Positions 29,851 through 42,800 of a DNA stretch of 64,000 bases are shown here, piece by piece. The notes beneath the pieces were generated by a model. That model saw only the letters and a list, made by a program, of their open reading frames with translations, did not search any database and had not been told where the DNA came from. Numbering within the stretch: the stretch's first letter is position 1; the number at the start of each line of letters is the position of its first letter. Origin of the DNA: Hyaloperonospora brassicae (lineage: Eukaryota > Oomycota > Peronosporomycetes > Peronosporales > Peronosporaceae); NCBI GenBank assembly GCA_947650285.1, contig CANTFL010001191.1, forward strand, positions 183,519 to 247,518. Reading direction: 5' to 3'. The position numbers were made by a program, and so were the translations under genes.

Positions 29851-32407
29851 TACTAAAAGCTGCTGATAAGCCCCAAAGGAATACTTATGAAAATCTACGG
29901 TGTATACGATAGGGGGACGCTAAATACATTGGGCAGTATTGCTCAATACTACAGCAAGAGTAGTATCACATTAAGGCCACGTCCATTCAAATATATTACA
30001 GTAAAAGATAATCAGAAATGCACCTGTAACATAGCCATGTCAATTTTATATCTCAACATCGGAAGCATTGTGTAGTAAAACGTTTCACTAGGTAAGAAAA
30101 AAATGTAACAGGGCACCGACAGCTACGTACTGTTCTGCCAGTTCAAGTCAACTTTCACTGACAACAGTAAATTATAATTCTCTGCTAAGTGTAAGCACTA
30201 CGGAGAGGGGGGATGATCAACTAAGACAAATCTCAAGTTGTAGGAATATGTAAAACTGTTATTTAATTCAATTAAGTCCCATAACTCCTGTTTCTCTGGT
30301 TGTACTGAAAATTTTTTTATAGTAATAAACGTACGATGACGTCTACTCACCATCATTGAGCGCGTCTATCATAGATTAGTGGGTTAATATCAATACGAAA
30401 TCAACCAATGAGTAGATTCTTTAGTCATCCCAACAATATTACTATAAAATATAATAACGTTTAAAGAATAATTAATGTAATATTCTATATTGCCATTTTC
30501 TTCTTGATGGCAATTTCATTTAATGGAATAACCCGTTACAAAAGCAGTCAACCAAAGACTTTTTGTTGCTATTTGCCGCGATGTATCCCATTTGGCATCC
30601 ATGGTCGAAAACTGTTTAGCACCACCAAGTCGAATAAAAACTTATCTTATCCGTGGCACAACGTTAGGTCTTAGCTTCAGAAGCGTGCTTACGCCTCCGA
30701 AGTCATTCAACAGCCTCATTCGTCCATCTGGCTTCAATATGAAGAATGCAAGATACGATATCTCGGATTCTTACAACTGCTTAAGCACATCGAGATGATA
30801 AGGCTTCGTATCTCCTTGCGCATATCTTATTCCTGGCTGTTTGCCACAGGAACTGGTCTTTACTGCACGGGTTTAATATCGTCGGTTGCGGTAAAAAAGT
30901 ATGCTGGCATCTTCATTTTATCCAAATGTCCATCGTAAATCTCCTTTTATTCATAAAGAAGCGTTAACATTATGCCTTGTACATCTAAAGTGATAAATGC
31001 ATCGCTGATAAACTCAGTAGACTTGACTTTCATTACGAAAAAACGTTCGTTTATCCGTGGTATTGTTTACATATTTGCTTAATATTTGCCGTTGCTTACC
31101 TGCACTACAGACAGATGTCTTGCATAATCGTTCTACTGTGCTGTCTCGGAAGTTGACGATCAAACTCAATGCAATGTAGACGTATTTTCCGATTAACATT
31201 GCATCATTTGCATCTTCGATTAAGTTTAGGCTGTGAGTAACAAAAACATTATTATTTAAGTTGGGGAAGAAGAATTTCTCCATCGTCGATACTGTCTTTT
31301 CCACGAAGTCAGCAACCTATTAAAACTTCATGGGATTGCTTTTACTTCCTGGTATAGTTGCTTGTTGACCCTGAAAAGTGTTTCATAAATCAAGCTGGGA
31401 CATATCCGGTATCTAGTAGTGCCAGGTAGGTATGGCTTGATATATCCTGTGAAAGATTTGCGTGCAGTCTCATTGGTGGTGTTGTCTTCGGTTGAGCAGC
31501 CAACATGCTTGTAATCATATGTACTTCTAGTTGTTCCTCTTGGGTATCGTCATAGCTAGATGAGTTGCAGCTGTTGGTTTCTTCCACAACTTTTGCGTCC
31601 CTTTCTCCCTTTTTTATCTTGTGAACATACTTTAGGATGCTGGTAGTCGCGCTGTGTTTGCATTATTGCTTAAAAAAATTCTTTGTAATTGTGTGAACCT
31701 ATCTTATGAAGCTTTCACCACATCTTTTCATGGAGGCGTTTAAGATTGTGCTGCAAAGTGTTTTTTCTTGGTCTTGAACGACTTTTACCTTGGTTGAGGA
31801 ATTTGCATTGGTCATTATTCTTAGGAGAAGAATTTGGTGCATGCCTTCGACGTACACTCTCTATTCTTTGCCTCATCTCAAACACTTTTAGAAAATCAAA
31901 GTAGCTTACTATGTCCATAAATGTCCCCAGGATAATACCACATTTTTCATAGACCAGATATCAATCACTATGCATTGAGCGCTTGACGCACCGAATCAGC
32001 ATCTCATCGAAGGGGTTTACAGCACCAGATGGGGGATCAGCCATCATACCACTCGGATATCTCGTGCGACGATAACATAGCGCAAAGCTTTTATAACGCC
32101 TATTAGCACACATAAAGCGTTCCGCTTCTAATTGATCGCTGTAACTAATTCGCACAAAATGTCTTGCCCACATATCGTACACTAAATCACACACGTCACA
32201 ATACTTAATGATTCTTTTTGATGTGGCGTATACGTAAGCTTCTCGAGCTTCATTATCCAATAAAATAATAGGGTGTTGATTTACGTCTTCTCTTTTCACT
32301 ATTTTAATTCCAGATATGGCGGTTCTCGTGCGTCTATTGGAGAAGTTCTTGCGCTGTGCCACCACTGAAACGAGGTAGTACGATTTGCACAATTTTGCGA
32401 CGCTCAC
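29850..32407 (-). pseudogene. Decayed Ty3/gypsy copy (gag?-PR-RT), family different from the intact element
   Basis: Reading the minus strand leftward, an unassigned open stretch (32,407-31,961) may be gag or upstream sequence. A protease active-site remnant, YLALLDTG, lies near 31,400. A reverse-transcriptase core follows: FFILKPDGRMRLLNDF and VVPRIRYVFIRLGGAKQFSTMDA (about 30,780-30,560), interrupted by the LTR at 30,104-30,540. RT resumes at about 30,100 with LPSETFYYTMLPM. Many stops and shifts are present. The DTG protease and PRIRE-like RT block differ from the DCG protease element at 11-19 kb, so this is another lineage. Boundaries are approximate and no own LTRs were identified. Confidence 0.7.
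30104..30540. repeat. Degenerate solo LTR nested in the RT relic
   Basis: 437 bp, TGTAACAGGGCACC...ACCCGTTACA. It aligns along its length with the LTR of the intact element: ACTGTTAT-TTAATT, the GATGACGTCTACTCACCATCATTGAGCGCG stretch in part, TTAGTGGGTTAATATC and ATCAACCAATGA. It has many substitutions. No internal sequence is attached, so it is probably the product of LTR-LTR recombination. Poly-A/T on both sides obscures the target duplication. The reverse-transcriptase frame continues on both sides. Confidence 0.85.
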
Positions 32408-35400
32408 CGGTTCCTTTTGACTAGGTCTGCAGATTAAATTGCACTATGCTCAATATTGTCAAGCCAACGTATCTCATAGCTTGACTTTTGTAGTTCTTGT
32501 CTGTCAATTGCTTTAGAGAATTTTAAATAGAAATCATTAACTGTCTAATGCATATAGATGAGCCCTCTATTCGCCTCCACTACTGCTTCTGTCACTGCTA
32601 CTGCCGTTGATGCTGATACTAATTTTGTCGTCGCTGCCTATCAGGTTACGTTTCAAGGTGATGGTATGCTCAATCTGAAGGCGCTGATCTCTCATGGATC
32701 TGCGAAGAATCTCCACCGGTCGGGTCTTCTAACAATCAGTATACGGCTGCAGAGGCTTTCAAGTAGTACCCCGTACGCCAAGGCTTTGACATTAGAGTAG
32801 CGCGCACTCGTTTGGGCGGTTTCAAGCGCATTTTTTCTTACACGTTCGCATTAAACAAGATATAGGAGAATCCACAGTCGGCACACGTCAATGCGAGATC
32901 GCGTAAAAAATAAGGTTGGCCGTTCATACGAGCTCGTTATCATGTGTGACAAGCACGCCCCAGAAGTAAGTGCCTAATCAACGCGTTGTGTAAACAACTG
33001 CCACACCGGCAACTCCCGTCGTATAAGCAAGACCATGCTCTCAGCGCTACCGGCGGCGTGACGTGCGACGCAAAAAGTTGACGATATCAATTCTAAGGTC
33101 GGTCAGATGCATCAAGATAGAGTTGATTTACGTATATGTGTGCGTGCTGAATTCGTATGCAGCAATTTATGATATGTCATTATGTATGTATGTGATATAT
33201 ATATATAGATTATTTTTGTAACCAGTTGTATAAGGCGTGGGTCCTTATAAATACAAAGCATGTACACAATATCGTTCAAAAGGCAAACAGAAAGGCACTT
33301 CGTGGATAATCACACACGGAAGCTCATTTGCAGCACATATAGAACCATAATATCTTATTCACGGTTGAAGAAGACGAAGAAAAACTCGTTAACGCTCGTT
33401 TTGGCAGCCCGAGATGATAAAGAACTTAACGAGCCGTCATCGCGAGAATTTTGGTATTGACTACACAAGCAAGACAAATTTCTATAGCCTCTCGCTCTAT
33501 AATGGTTTAGAATTGATATTACTTACCAAAATTTTACTGCTGCACTTGTATTCATGAAAGGTGAAGCATCTGTGGAATCTGAATGGATGATATACTAGAT
33601 CGACATGATATCTCGGGACACCCGAAGATTCTTGTCGTTGATGCGACCTTACACTCATTAACGCAATCGTGGGAGGGCATCAAGCATTTAATATTATATG
33701 CAGGTTTCACATCGCGAGCAACTTCATCAGCCGATGCAGACGAAAAGTCTGAGATGTTGGCGAGAAGAGCTGGTAACCATTTAGGTCACACTGGAAGGCT
33801 ATTGACCATGCGCCTAAAAACGCAACTTTAAGTGAGCTTTGGTATGAGCCACCTTACGATCGCGGTGTGTCATATTTTCCTTCGCTACTACAGGTTTTCA
33901 ACACATGTGTATAGCCTTTTACGCATACTTTAATAGGACTCCAACACTATCGCGTACCTCAACAAGAACAAGTTTACCATTCACCATCAGTGGGCTTCAT
34001 TCAGCATCGAGTAATACCAGCATTTTGGACATACTATTGCCTCTCGAGTTGAAGGATAGCACTACAAGATTAATAAGAATTGGCTTAACAGCGCAAAAGG
34101 CGCAATCCTTGACGCCTATGCAAAATATTTCCGCGGCATCAAATTTGGTTACAATATTATTAGTAAAACGATGGCAACGGAGAGAGTTAAGATACTCGCA
34201 ATTTTATCTGCGAGATATTTATGTAGCTGCATCGCGAGATCTTCCATCGCACGCTGTTGCTGCACAAGAAACAGTACCAGCTATCTTTCGATCTTGAAAG
34301 CGAAAAAGAAGTTTTCGGATACTACGCGAGGTTTATGGAATCCCCTTCTTGCACATCATCTGCGGACTCTTTGACGAAAAAAAGCTCTTCGAAGTTATCC
34401 ATTCTGCAAATCAACGGTATGTGGATAATTACGACGACGAAAAAAGCCCTCATGCAGATATTTATGGAATTATGACTCCGTCTCGAATCGTGAATTCGAC
34501 GTCTCGTAAGTGGTCACACCAGAAAACGACAAAGCGCCATCCATCGGGGTGAGATATTTATTAGCAGCATTGTAGAAGTAAAAATTGCATTCACTGCCAT
34601 AGACCTGGTCACGACCGGCGCCGATGTCCGTCTCGTGCTTGAGCTGGTTCAAGCCGACGATGCGTTAATAGACATGAGCACATCCCGGATGCCGTCAAAA
34701 ATCACACTCTGTGACGAACCCCCAGCGTTGCATGGCCCTTGACAAGACACACAGCTGCAGTCAGTTCATCTATATAAGCGCGTAACTTCTCCTTTGATGC
34801 CACAGGTACCATTGCCACAGCTTCAGCATCCTCGTGCGCCATAGCAGACGTCCATACTCCTTAACCTAGGACACGTAATTCAATGTTAGCTGCGAACGCA
34901 TGTCGAAAAAACTTACTATTGTTTATTCAATCGAATTGGCGTGGCCTGACTATAAGACAGGGGTGTTATTAATGAGCTGTCCCTGAAATATATATATAAA
35001 TTGATGTGGCCTGGCACCGTCACAATTGCTCTTATATAAACATCAGGTCTAATGGACATGCGCTGGTGTATTGAGCAATAAATAATCGGTGTATTTAGCC
35101 TCTCCCTATACTATCTTTATTATAGCCCCTCCTGTATCGAAATATTCCAGATTTAAATCCTGTAGCACAGTTGCCACATAATTATTTACATGACCACTAT
35201 CAAAACGAATTAATCCCACCTTGTGTAGTGCAAAATTTTCCAATTAACAGGCATACATGAAGCTGAAGAAACGCTTTGCATTCTAAATCAAACCATTTTT
35301 TTACCATTCGGAGGTCTGGGCAGCGCAGGTCAGTAAAGAGGAGACGCATTGTAGACTTTGCATCCGACAATATTGTAAAAGAAGTGCTCATCAAAGTTTG

Positions 35401-36317
35401 TGGTTTATGGGGATTTTGAGCTGAAGTTGCCATAAGTAATGCCAGCATATTGCTGTGCTTGTAGAATTTGTAGACTTGGGCCTTTCCGCTTCGCACATCG
35501 GTTGAACGACTCCAAGCAGTAATCTTTACCACCATCGGTGTAGCTCCCTATTGCACTTATGTGTACAAGTTTTTAACTTTGGTACAGAACACACAATCTA
35601 TAACCTGTAACATTTTTTGATCTCCGTCAATCTGCTACTTCTAACCCCAGACTTGTTAAAACACTAATTCAAAAGTATTGACACTTATAAACGCTATTAG
35701 CTTCATTTTTATAGTCTTATGACATAATTTGACATTTTTCAATTTGAAGTGGAAGAAGCCTTAAGCTCGAAGATGTCTACAAAAATGGCTCTAGGTGAGC
35801 CCGATTGATCGCCTTTAATCTCCCTGCGTAGACGTTTTTTCGATTTTATCGAGTCCTTTTAAATGCAGTTCTATCAATAATCGACAAATTAGTGCAAAAT
35901 ATCCATATTTGCAGTCTTAAAGAACAAAAATGGCTGTCGTAATCTTATACGGCATTGTTTTGCCTGTTTGTGAATTCGATTTACTAAAAACATATGCAGG
36001 CAATAATCCAAATCTATCACAACTTATTACGTTTTGCAAAACTATTTCAAAGCACAGTCATTGGCAGCATATTAAGAAACGTCCACATACGTTAGTAAGA
36101 AAGATGTTTCTTGCGGCGCGACCGAAACATATTTACGGCGTATTGGACGGACTTTATAGTTAGAATCATGCGGTGTGCGTCCATGTACCGAAACACACAT
36201 TCGAGCATGGCGGCGGATGGTGGCTAGAGAGACGAAAGCAAGAAATGTTACGACCATCTGCTCGAGGCCTTGAAACGTGCAATTGTGAATTTTAAAGCAT
36301 GGCTTGTTGATTATCCC
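32408..36317. other. AT-rich region with unassigned short frames
   Basis: There is no recognisable gene. Frames at 32,558-32,800 (+), 33,583-33,831 (+), 33,905-34,475 (+, several overlapping pieces), 35,200-35,535 (-) and 35,930-36,163 (+) have protein-like stretches but no motif I can name. They could be decayed transposon or duplicated gene pieces. Confidence 0.4.
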
Positions 36318-36812
36318 GACACCATTTTGATGAAAGGCGGTTTGAAATCAGATCTAGGTAAAATGATGTGATAGCCGGCCGCAGTAATAGTTTCTTGCAA
36401 AAGCCTTGTTCGGCTGTAAAATCACATTGATTTTGGACGACACTGCGGGCGCAGCAGTAGCCCTCATCACCTGCACATGCCGTAGCCTTATTTTCGTGCG
36501 CGGCATGTAGGTGAATGTTGACTGATTAGTACGTCAGTTGGTGTTGAGACGTGCAAAAGACGTAACGAATATGTAAAGTGCGACGGGAGCGTTGGAAAGG
36601 CGCTTTTGGTTGCGGACCTCGTAATGAACATTTTTTACTTTTTCAAATTTGGCCGCCGAAAATAAAGTTATAGATTATATATAGGTGGTGCGAACAGTAG
36701 TGCCTTACAAGCTCGGCGACACTTTTTGATCGATTCGGTACACCTCGACTAACAAGCAGGACGATTGTCGTCAACTTTACTCAGTCGATTTCATCTGGCC
36801 TCGATTGCTTCT
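36318..36812. repeat. Dispersed 0.5-kb repeat, copy 1 (probable LTR or leader)
   Basis: It is nearly identical to 63,502-64,000 with scattered substitutions and a few small indels. It contains a TATATATAGG box near 36,676 followed by a conserved downstream segment, suggesting a promoter, as in an LTR. Sequence continues beyond 36,812, but the other copy is cut by the window edge, so the right boundary is unknown. A frame at 37,101-37,403 that follows could be the start of an internal region, but I cannot assign it. Confidence 0.85.
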
Positions 36813-39800
36813 GTCGCTATATGCTGTCGTTGCGACTTCTTGAATACGACACGGGTCTTGTATCAGCTATTGTCGTCTCCCATCTTGTGTCACTGGGACT
36901 CGTTAGGAGACGATCGAGTTGTCCATGGGCCTGTTAGTCGATCCCGTGCTGTCGCATCGATCATCACGTCACGTTTACTCGTCCCATCTTACCCACCAAA
37001 ACGTTGCCTGCTGTCCGCCATACGCAACCCATCAAAATGTTGCTTGCTGTCTGCCAGTGTCTGCCAGTACTCGGTGTAGCAACCTAATATAGGCAATTTC
37101 TTGATGACACCATACACGAATCACGACGGTGTTCTACTGACTCTCGATGGACCGCCACCACGTTCATTTTGGATCCATCTACTCGCTTTCTCACATGTTC
37201 GAAAACGACTTGCAGGCCTTTGTACACTTGAACGAAAGAATCCATACATAGAACATGTTATACTTGGCGACACTTGCCATGATAAAAGTGTGACACCTAC
37301 ATGCGTTCTGTACCATCACACATCGTCCTACAACTATCGATCACACCAACAGGTCATTGACACATCGAGGATGGTGGAGTTGACTGGACCGCCTCATTCC
37401 TAGGGTCGACTATCGGCCGGAGTTTGATCGTGGACAATCTGCATATCCAGGATCTCTGCAGCCATCGCAAAAGCGCCTTCCCGTCTGGTGCTCGCTCATG
37501 GTTCGTATAATGTTATAGTATAATTTCATCGCAGATCGTAGAGGGAAAATAACTGCACGCTTTTTGCAGGTACACGAGCATGAATCACATTAAGTTTGGG
37601 TTGATGATCGAAATTAAATGAGCCATTCAGACATAAAGTCTTGTTAAAAATAGATTCTATATTTGTTGCTGCCAGATCAATAATTTATGCTTTTCCATTG
37701 AACGTCGTCTGTAATATTGCAGAGATCGTCATCAGTAACATATCAGTTTTTACAAATATCTAATGTACACGCTTAGAAAGGCTTTTCTTTCAATTTATTG
37801 CTCTCGTCAAGAGTACTGCATATACCATCATATTCAAAAAGAAGAAATTTCTAGCGCGTTGCCCGCAACTTCATCTCTATTAATAAATGAAGGTTGTCAA
37901 ATTAATTGTATAGTCTATGGTTCCGCTGGTACTTAGTGGATTCACAAGCGAATAAAACAAATCTATTGTTTTTTTTAATCAAGTTACCGTCTACTTTTGC
38001 ATAACTGACATCGGCATAAGCATGAAATGGCTATTCGAAGTCGGAGGGGGGGGGGGTGATATATTATTGAGTCTAAAACACCTTTTTATATATCCCGGAA
38101 GGACTTGAAGTCATTACAAAATTAACGTACAAGAACGATTTGTATATGTCAACGATGCAAGGGCTTATACTACCTTGTCTTGTTTGGTACCATGTCGCGT
38201 TAGTAGTTAATTATGCAAAGGAATCGCCAAAGATCTGTATAAATGCGCTAGATAGCAAATTGCTGAATTGCTTCAAAATTGGCTTGATAGTTTATCCTGG
38301 CTGTGGTCAATACGAAGCATATGAAATGTACTTCGTTAGTATCTTGTGGTACTCATCCTCATATCGTGGGACATTATTTGTGTGCAGGCGGTCATATACC
38401 ATTCGGAGGTGCTCGGGAGGTCAAAAAATACTTAAATACACTAGAAGATCATTACAATACACGACAACGAGGCCCAAACTACCGTAGACCTTCTCCATAC
38501 ATCATTATACTCTTCAGGATCTGTTCAAAATCTAATGGGAGTTTTAAGCTTGTATTGAGCATTTATGTATGGTAAACAGAAAGCAGCAAAGCGTTCTTCT
38601 TTGCATAGCAAATTGTCTACATTAGAATCTTATTCTAGCATCCAGCTTCTCTAAACTATGTAGAAACTTCGCCTCTGCCATCTTCCGTACCACTACGGCT
38701 ATTGCGTCATCGTCGCGGGTACGCATTATATCAGCTATAAAACTAAGGGCGCGCTCACAGCTATAAATTGATTTGCAAAGCTACCTGAACCATAAGCATA
38801 AAAATTCGCGCGGATGGAAAAAACATGTCAAAATTATTCGACAAGGCTCGAAGCGAATCGTGTAAGAGATTAATTTTAAAGTAGAGGCGTTTTATCAAAT
38901 TGTAATGTTATATGTGATGATCTCTAAATTATATGTAAAAGTTAGTTCATTAGGGCTTATATTGAAAGTTTGTCATGTTTTTATAAATCTGGAATGATTA
39001 ATTAATTTCGTTTCAAATCTTTGGTTTTCCATTCGTCTTGGAATGTCAAACTTCGATACTGACTTATGATAATTTCGGACTAATATAAATAATTCGTATA
39101 TGCTACGTGCGACCCAGTATTGCCGTTAATAACACTCTTAAAATTGAATAAAAAGATGTATTATTATTTACGTTATAGCATCAAGCTTTTGAGAAGCATG
39201 CACAAAGAAATCGCTCACGAATTGCATGCTTAACTTTTACAATTATTTGAAAGTTGTACCTAAAGAAAGTTCTTTTGAGAATCATAGCTTGAAATGTGGA
39301 CTGGGTATACAGGAGACTACTTTTAAACATCAAAGGACTTGCAAGCGTAGCAAGGATACTTGGGTGTCGACACCTTTTTTCGACGAATGTTTGCAGCGCA
39401 ATGTTATGCAAGCCCTCGAAAAGTTGAGTGGTTTTTATGGTCACATAGCGTACTACACCACCCTGTGCGCATTACGATAGGAGATAGATTAGAATATTGA
39501 GTAATATAAACATCATACATACGACACTAATGGAATTTGACATTAATTGCTATTTATAATTTCAAGTTTATGTTCACGCTAGATATGTTACTGCCTTGCA
39601 GCAGGACACTCGTATAGAGAATATTTTATCTGTGATATAAAGAATTGAATTGCTTCATAATATTCTGTATGTCCTAAAAAGGAAATCATTTGTAGTATGA
39701 TGACCATCTAAAGGTAAATGGTGTTTAACGCACCCTAACCTTTTTAAAAAGGTCCCTTATGGTATATAATCGTATGAGCAATTTACATGGCTTCTTTTTT

Positions 39801-42800
39801 AAGGCATTAGTGTTCGAGGTCGACTATCACTACCTATATACACCTTCTACACATAACAGCTAAGAGCAAATTTATATATATAGTTTTGATATACAAAGTG
39901 TGTGCGGGTATATTGAGCTATTTATAAGATTGTATTAAAATACTTAGGGATTCTCGAGGTTCGTATGTACATTTTTACATCAATGCTGTAGATGCTATCG
40001 ATTTTCGGCTCTTTAAAAAATACTTGCTTCAAAAATAATTTTTTTTTGTTATTTTTTCGCTCTTCCAATAAACGACTGCTTTGTGGGAGACACTAAAAAA
40101 GCACATCATACAATAACGTTATTGTGAAACAGGACATTTGAAGAACTGTATATAATTTATCTCACTAGAAGTCAGACTGCATGATATATTACATGCTTAA
40201 GATGGATACACTAGAATTGGACTTTACAATATATTGAAGCACCTAGTCTCATTAACTAAGGCTATGAGGGATTTTTCATGGTTCTAATTTATACATGCTA
40301 GGATGTTTGTCAGGTTAAAAGACTTCTCAGATGCATATTGCGATTCTCGATTGAATAATTAGGTAAAAAGGCGTTTAGCACGAAGAAAAGGCATAGCGGT
40401 CAATCGACTATTAAATTATATGCTTTGTTGCGTTATAAAGCATATTTTCGCACGCGGAATGTGCATGATCCATCGGAAATAGTAATAACTGAAACAACAT
40501 CTGTAGTAAGGCAGAGTATTTTTTTTAATATCTATGTCTGCGTAAAGTATAGTATTGATTATATGATGGCCTAGGGCTAAAAAATTGTTCTGGAAACGTT
40601 GATATAGCTTCATATAGAATGGTCTGTAAATGCGATACACTGTTGGCAGAATAATGAGCTTGATTTCAAGTGGTTTAAGTCTGGTAATAACCGTATATCT
40701 TTCTTGCGATTTTTTTCACTGCAGGTAGCAGGGCGCGTACATTAAATAGTATTGACACCACAACATGTTTAACCAATTTTGGTGTGAATAATATTATACA
40801 ATATATAACTTAGCTATACAAACATTGATGGAATATTATTTCAAGGTAAAGTTTCCCACCTCTTCATTTATTAGTTATTACAGACCAGCATATTATTTGG
40901 TTTAACCAACAATCTGCTGCCATATTCAATATAACTTAAAGTGATGATTGTCATTAAAACAGTTATAATGAAATCGATACAAACGTGAAAGACACTCATT
41001 CGATATTTAATAAATAATACTGCCACTACTTCTTGTGAGCGTGTTCTTCTATCAAACCTATCTTCATTACTTTGTGATGATCATGACACCCGTATACTTA
41101 TTATTTATTTTTAGGCAGCTCAAATTTTGCCATCACAACCTTTTAATTATAGATTTCACATGGTAGCAGCGCCATGGTACGTTCGAATACCGCGGGAAAT
41201 GCATATACCATGGATACGTCGGATTCGGATAAACAAAGCTCTCACAACGTTTGTGTCGTAATATCCATTATATAGATAGATTAGTCAACAGATGAACAAA
41301 TGAGTTAGATCTTAAGCGATTCTGCCATTACCGCTATGATAATCTTTACATAAGAAAGTGTGAAACATGTCGCAATTCCAAATATAATTCATTCTGAGAG
41401 TGATGGATGAGACACTGGTCTCTTTTTTTGCTCTACGATAGACATGATATGCAGAAAGAAATTCTAAGGTACCATGGTTGTCAGCCGTTTATAATAATTA
41501 TATAAAGCTAACGTACGATAAAATACCGGGTATATGTAGACTTAAAGACCCAAAACCTAGCGATTGACATATCTAAATGTCGGGCTGTCAAAGTAAAACT
41601 TCGTTGCTATGCTAGTTCGTCGAGTTGAAAGGCGTGCTAAAGTCTAGTCCTATTACTTATGGGGAGACGCAAGTCGTATAAGCCTAGTTACAAATGATTC
41701 ACATGTCAAAACATACGGATAGGGATCAATCTGCACGAACGAAATGCCTGATTTTAGTCGAAAATCTAAAAATCGGCCTACACAAACAATTAAGTCTTTG
41801 AGGAAAGGTGTAGTCTTGTTTCGAGCTCTTGACACTAAGGTATATAGGATCGATGTGTACTCTTACGCTTAGCAAAAAATTGACACATTCTATGTTGCAT
41901 TTCGAATGTGTACAAGCCAATCTTTGAATATGCGGACAAAATACAACTATATATTTATGAATTTATATTCAGTTTCAGTACATTTGGCCGATGGAAAGTG
42001 CACCCCGCTTCTTCTGGAGAAGAATCTCTTATAGAACGACCTCGATAAAAATACAATGAAAAAGATAAGAAACCTGAACAAATATAATGAACTTGTTTTG
42101 ATGTTACACATATAGATACATCGTACGTGGCTCGTATGATTGAAAGATAGGAATGACGTTATTTATCAAAGAGGCAGGGAACCCAATGGTCAGAATTACA
42201 TATTGGCAGGCGAGATCGATGATCGGCCCCATCTCAAGTAATTAACACTCAGTAAATTGAATTCGGGATGATGAATTTAGGAACTTTCAATTGTCGATAG
42301 GCGGCATGTGCAATATTCGTGTATAACATTTTCTAGACAGATCGAGAATTTGCCACTAAAAACCCTTCGCAAACCATATGCGACACTTGTATTAGGTATG
42401 TGGATTATGGGAAAGTCATATGGGCATAATTCGTAAGGAGAGGTTCAGACGGGTGGTTGAAACTGCCTCACTTTTGAGTATTATATGATTCGGTGAAGAA
42501 CGCCTGATATATCAAATTTAAACGATGGCTATATATATTCGGCTTCAAATTCAAACATACCAAAATAAACCATAAATTAGCAATATTCTGAATATGGAAA
42601 AAATGTTTGAGGTTTGGTAATTTATCGATTGTAGAATAATATATTCGTGTTCGCTGCGCTAGTTGGCGTCGCTGATTTAAGTGACTTCACTAGGGAATCA
42701 ATAGTAAATGTGATATCGGTTTAGAGGACCTCCTGGGTCGTAGTATACGTATATTATTATCATTTTATATTAAAATACAGTATATTGAATACATATAAAT

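Noticed and set aside
37101..37403. Possible copia-type gag start after the 36.3-kb repeat
   Set aside because: Only faint resemblance (DGVLLTLDG..., RKRLAGL); not enough to assign.
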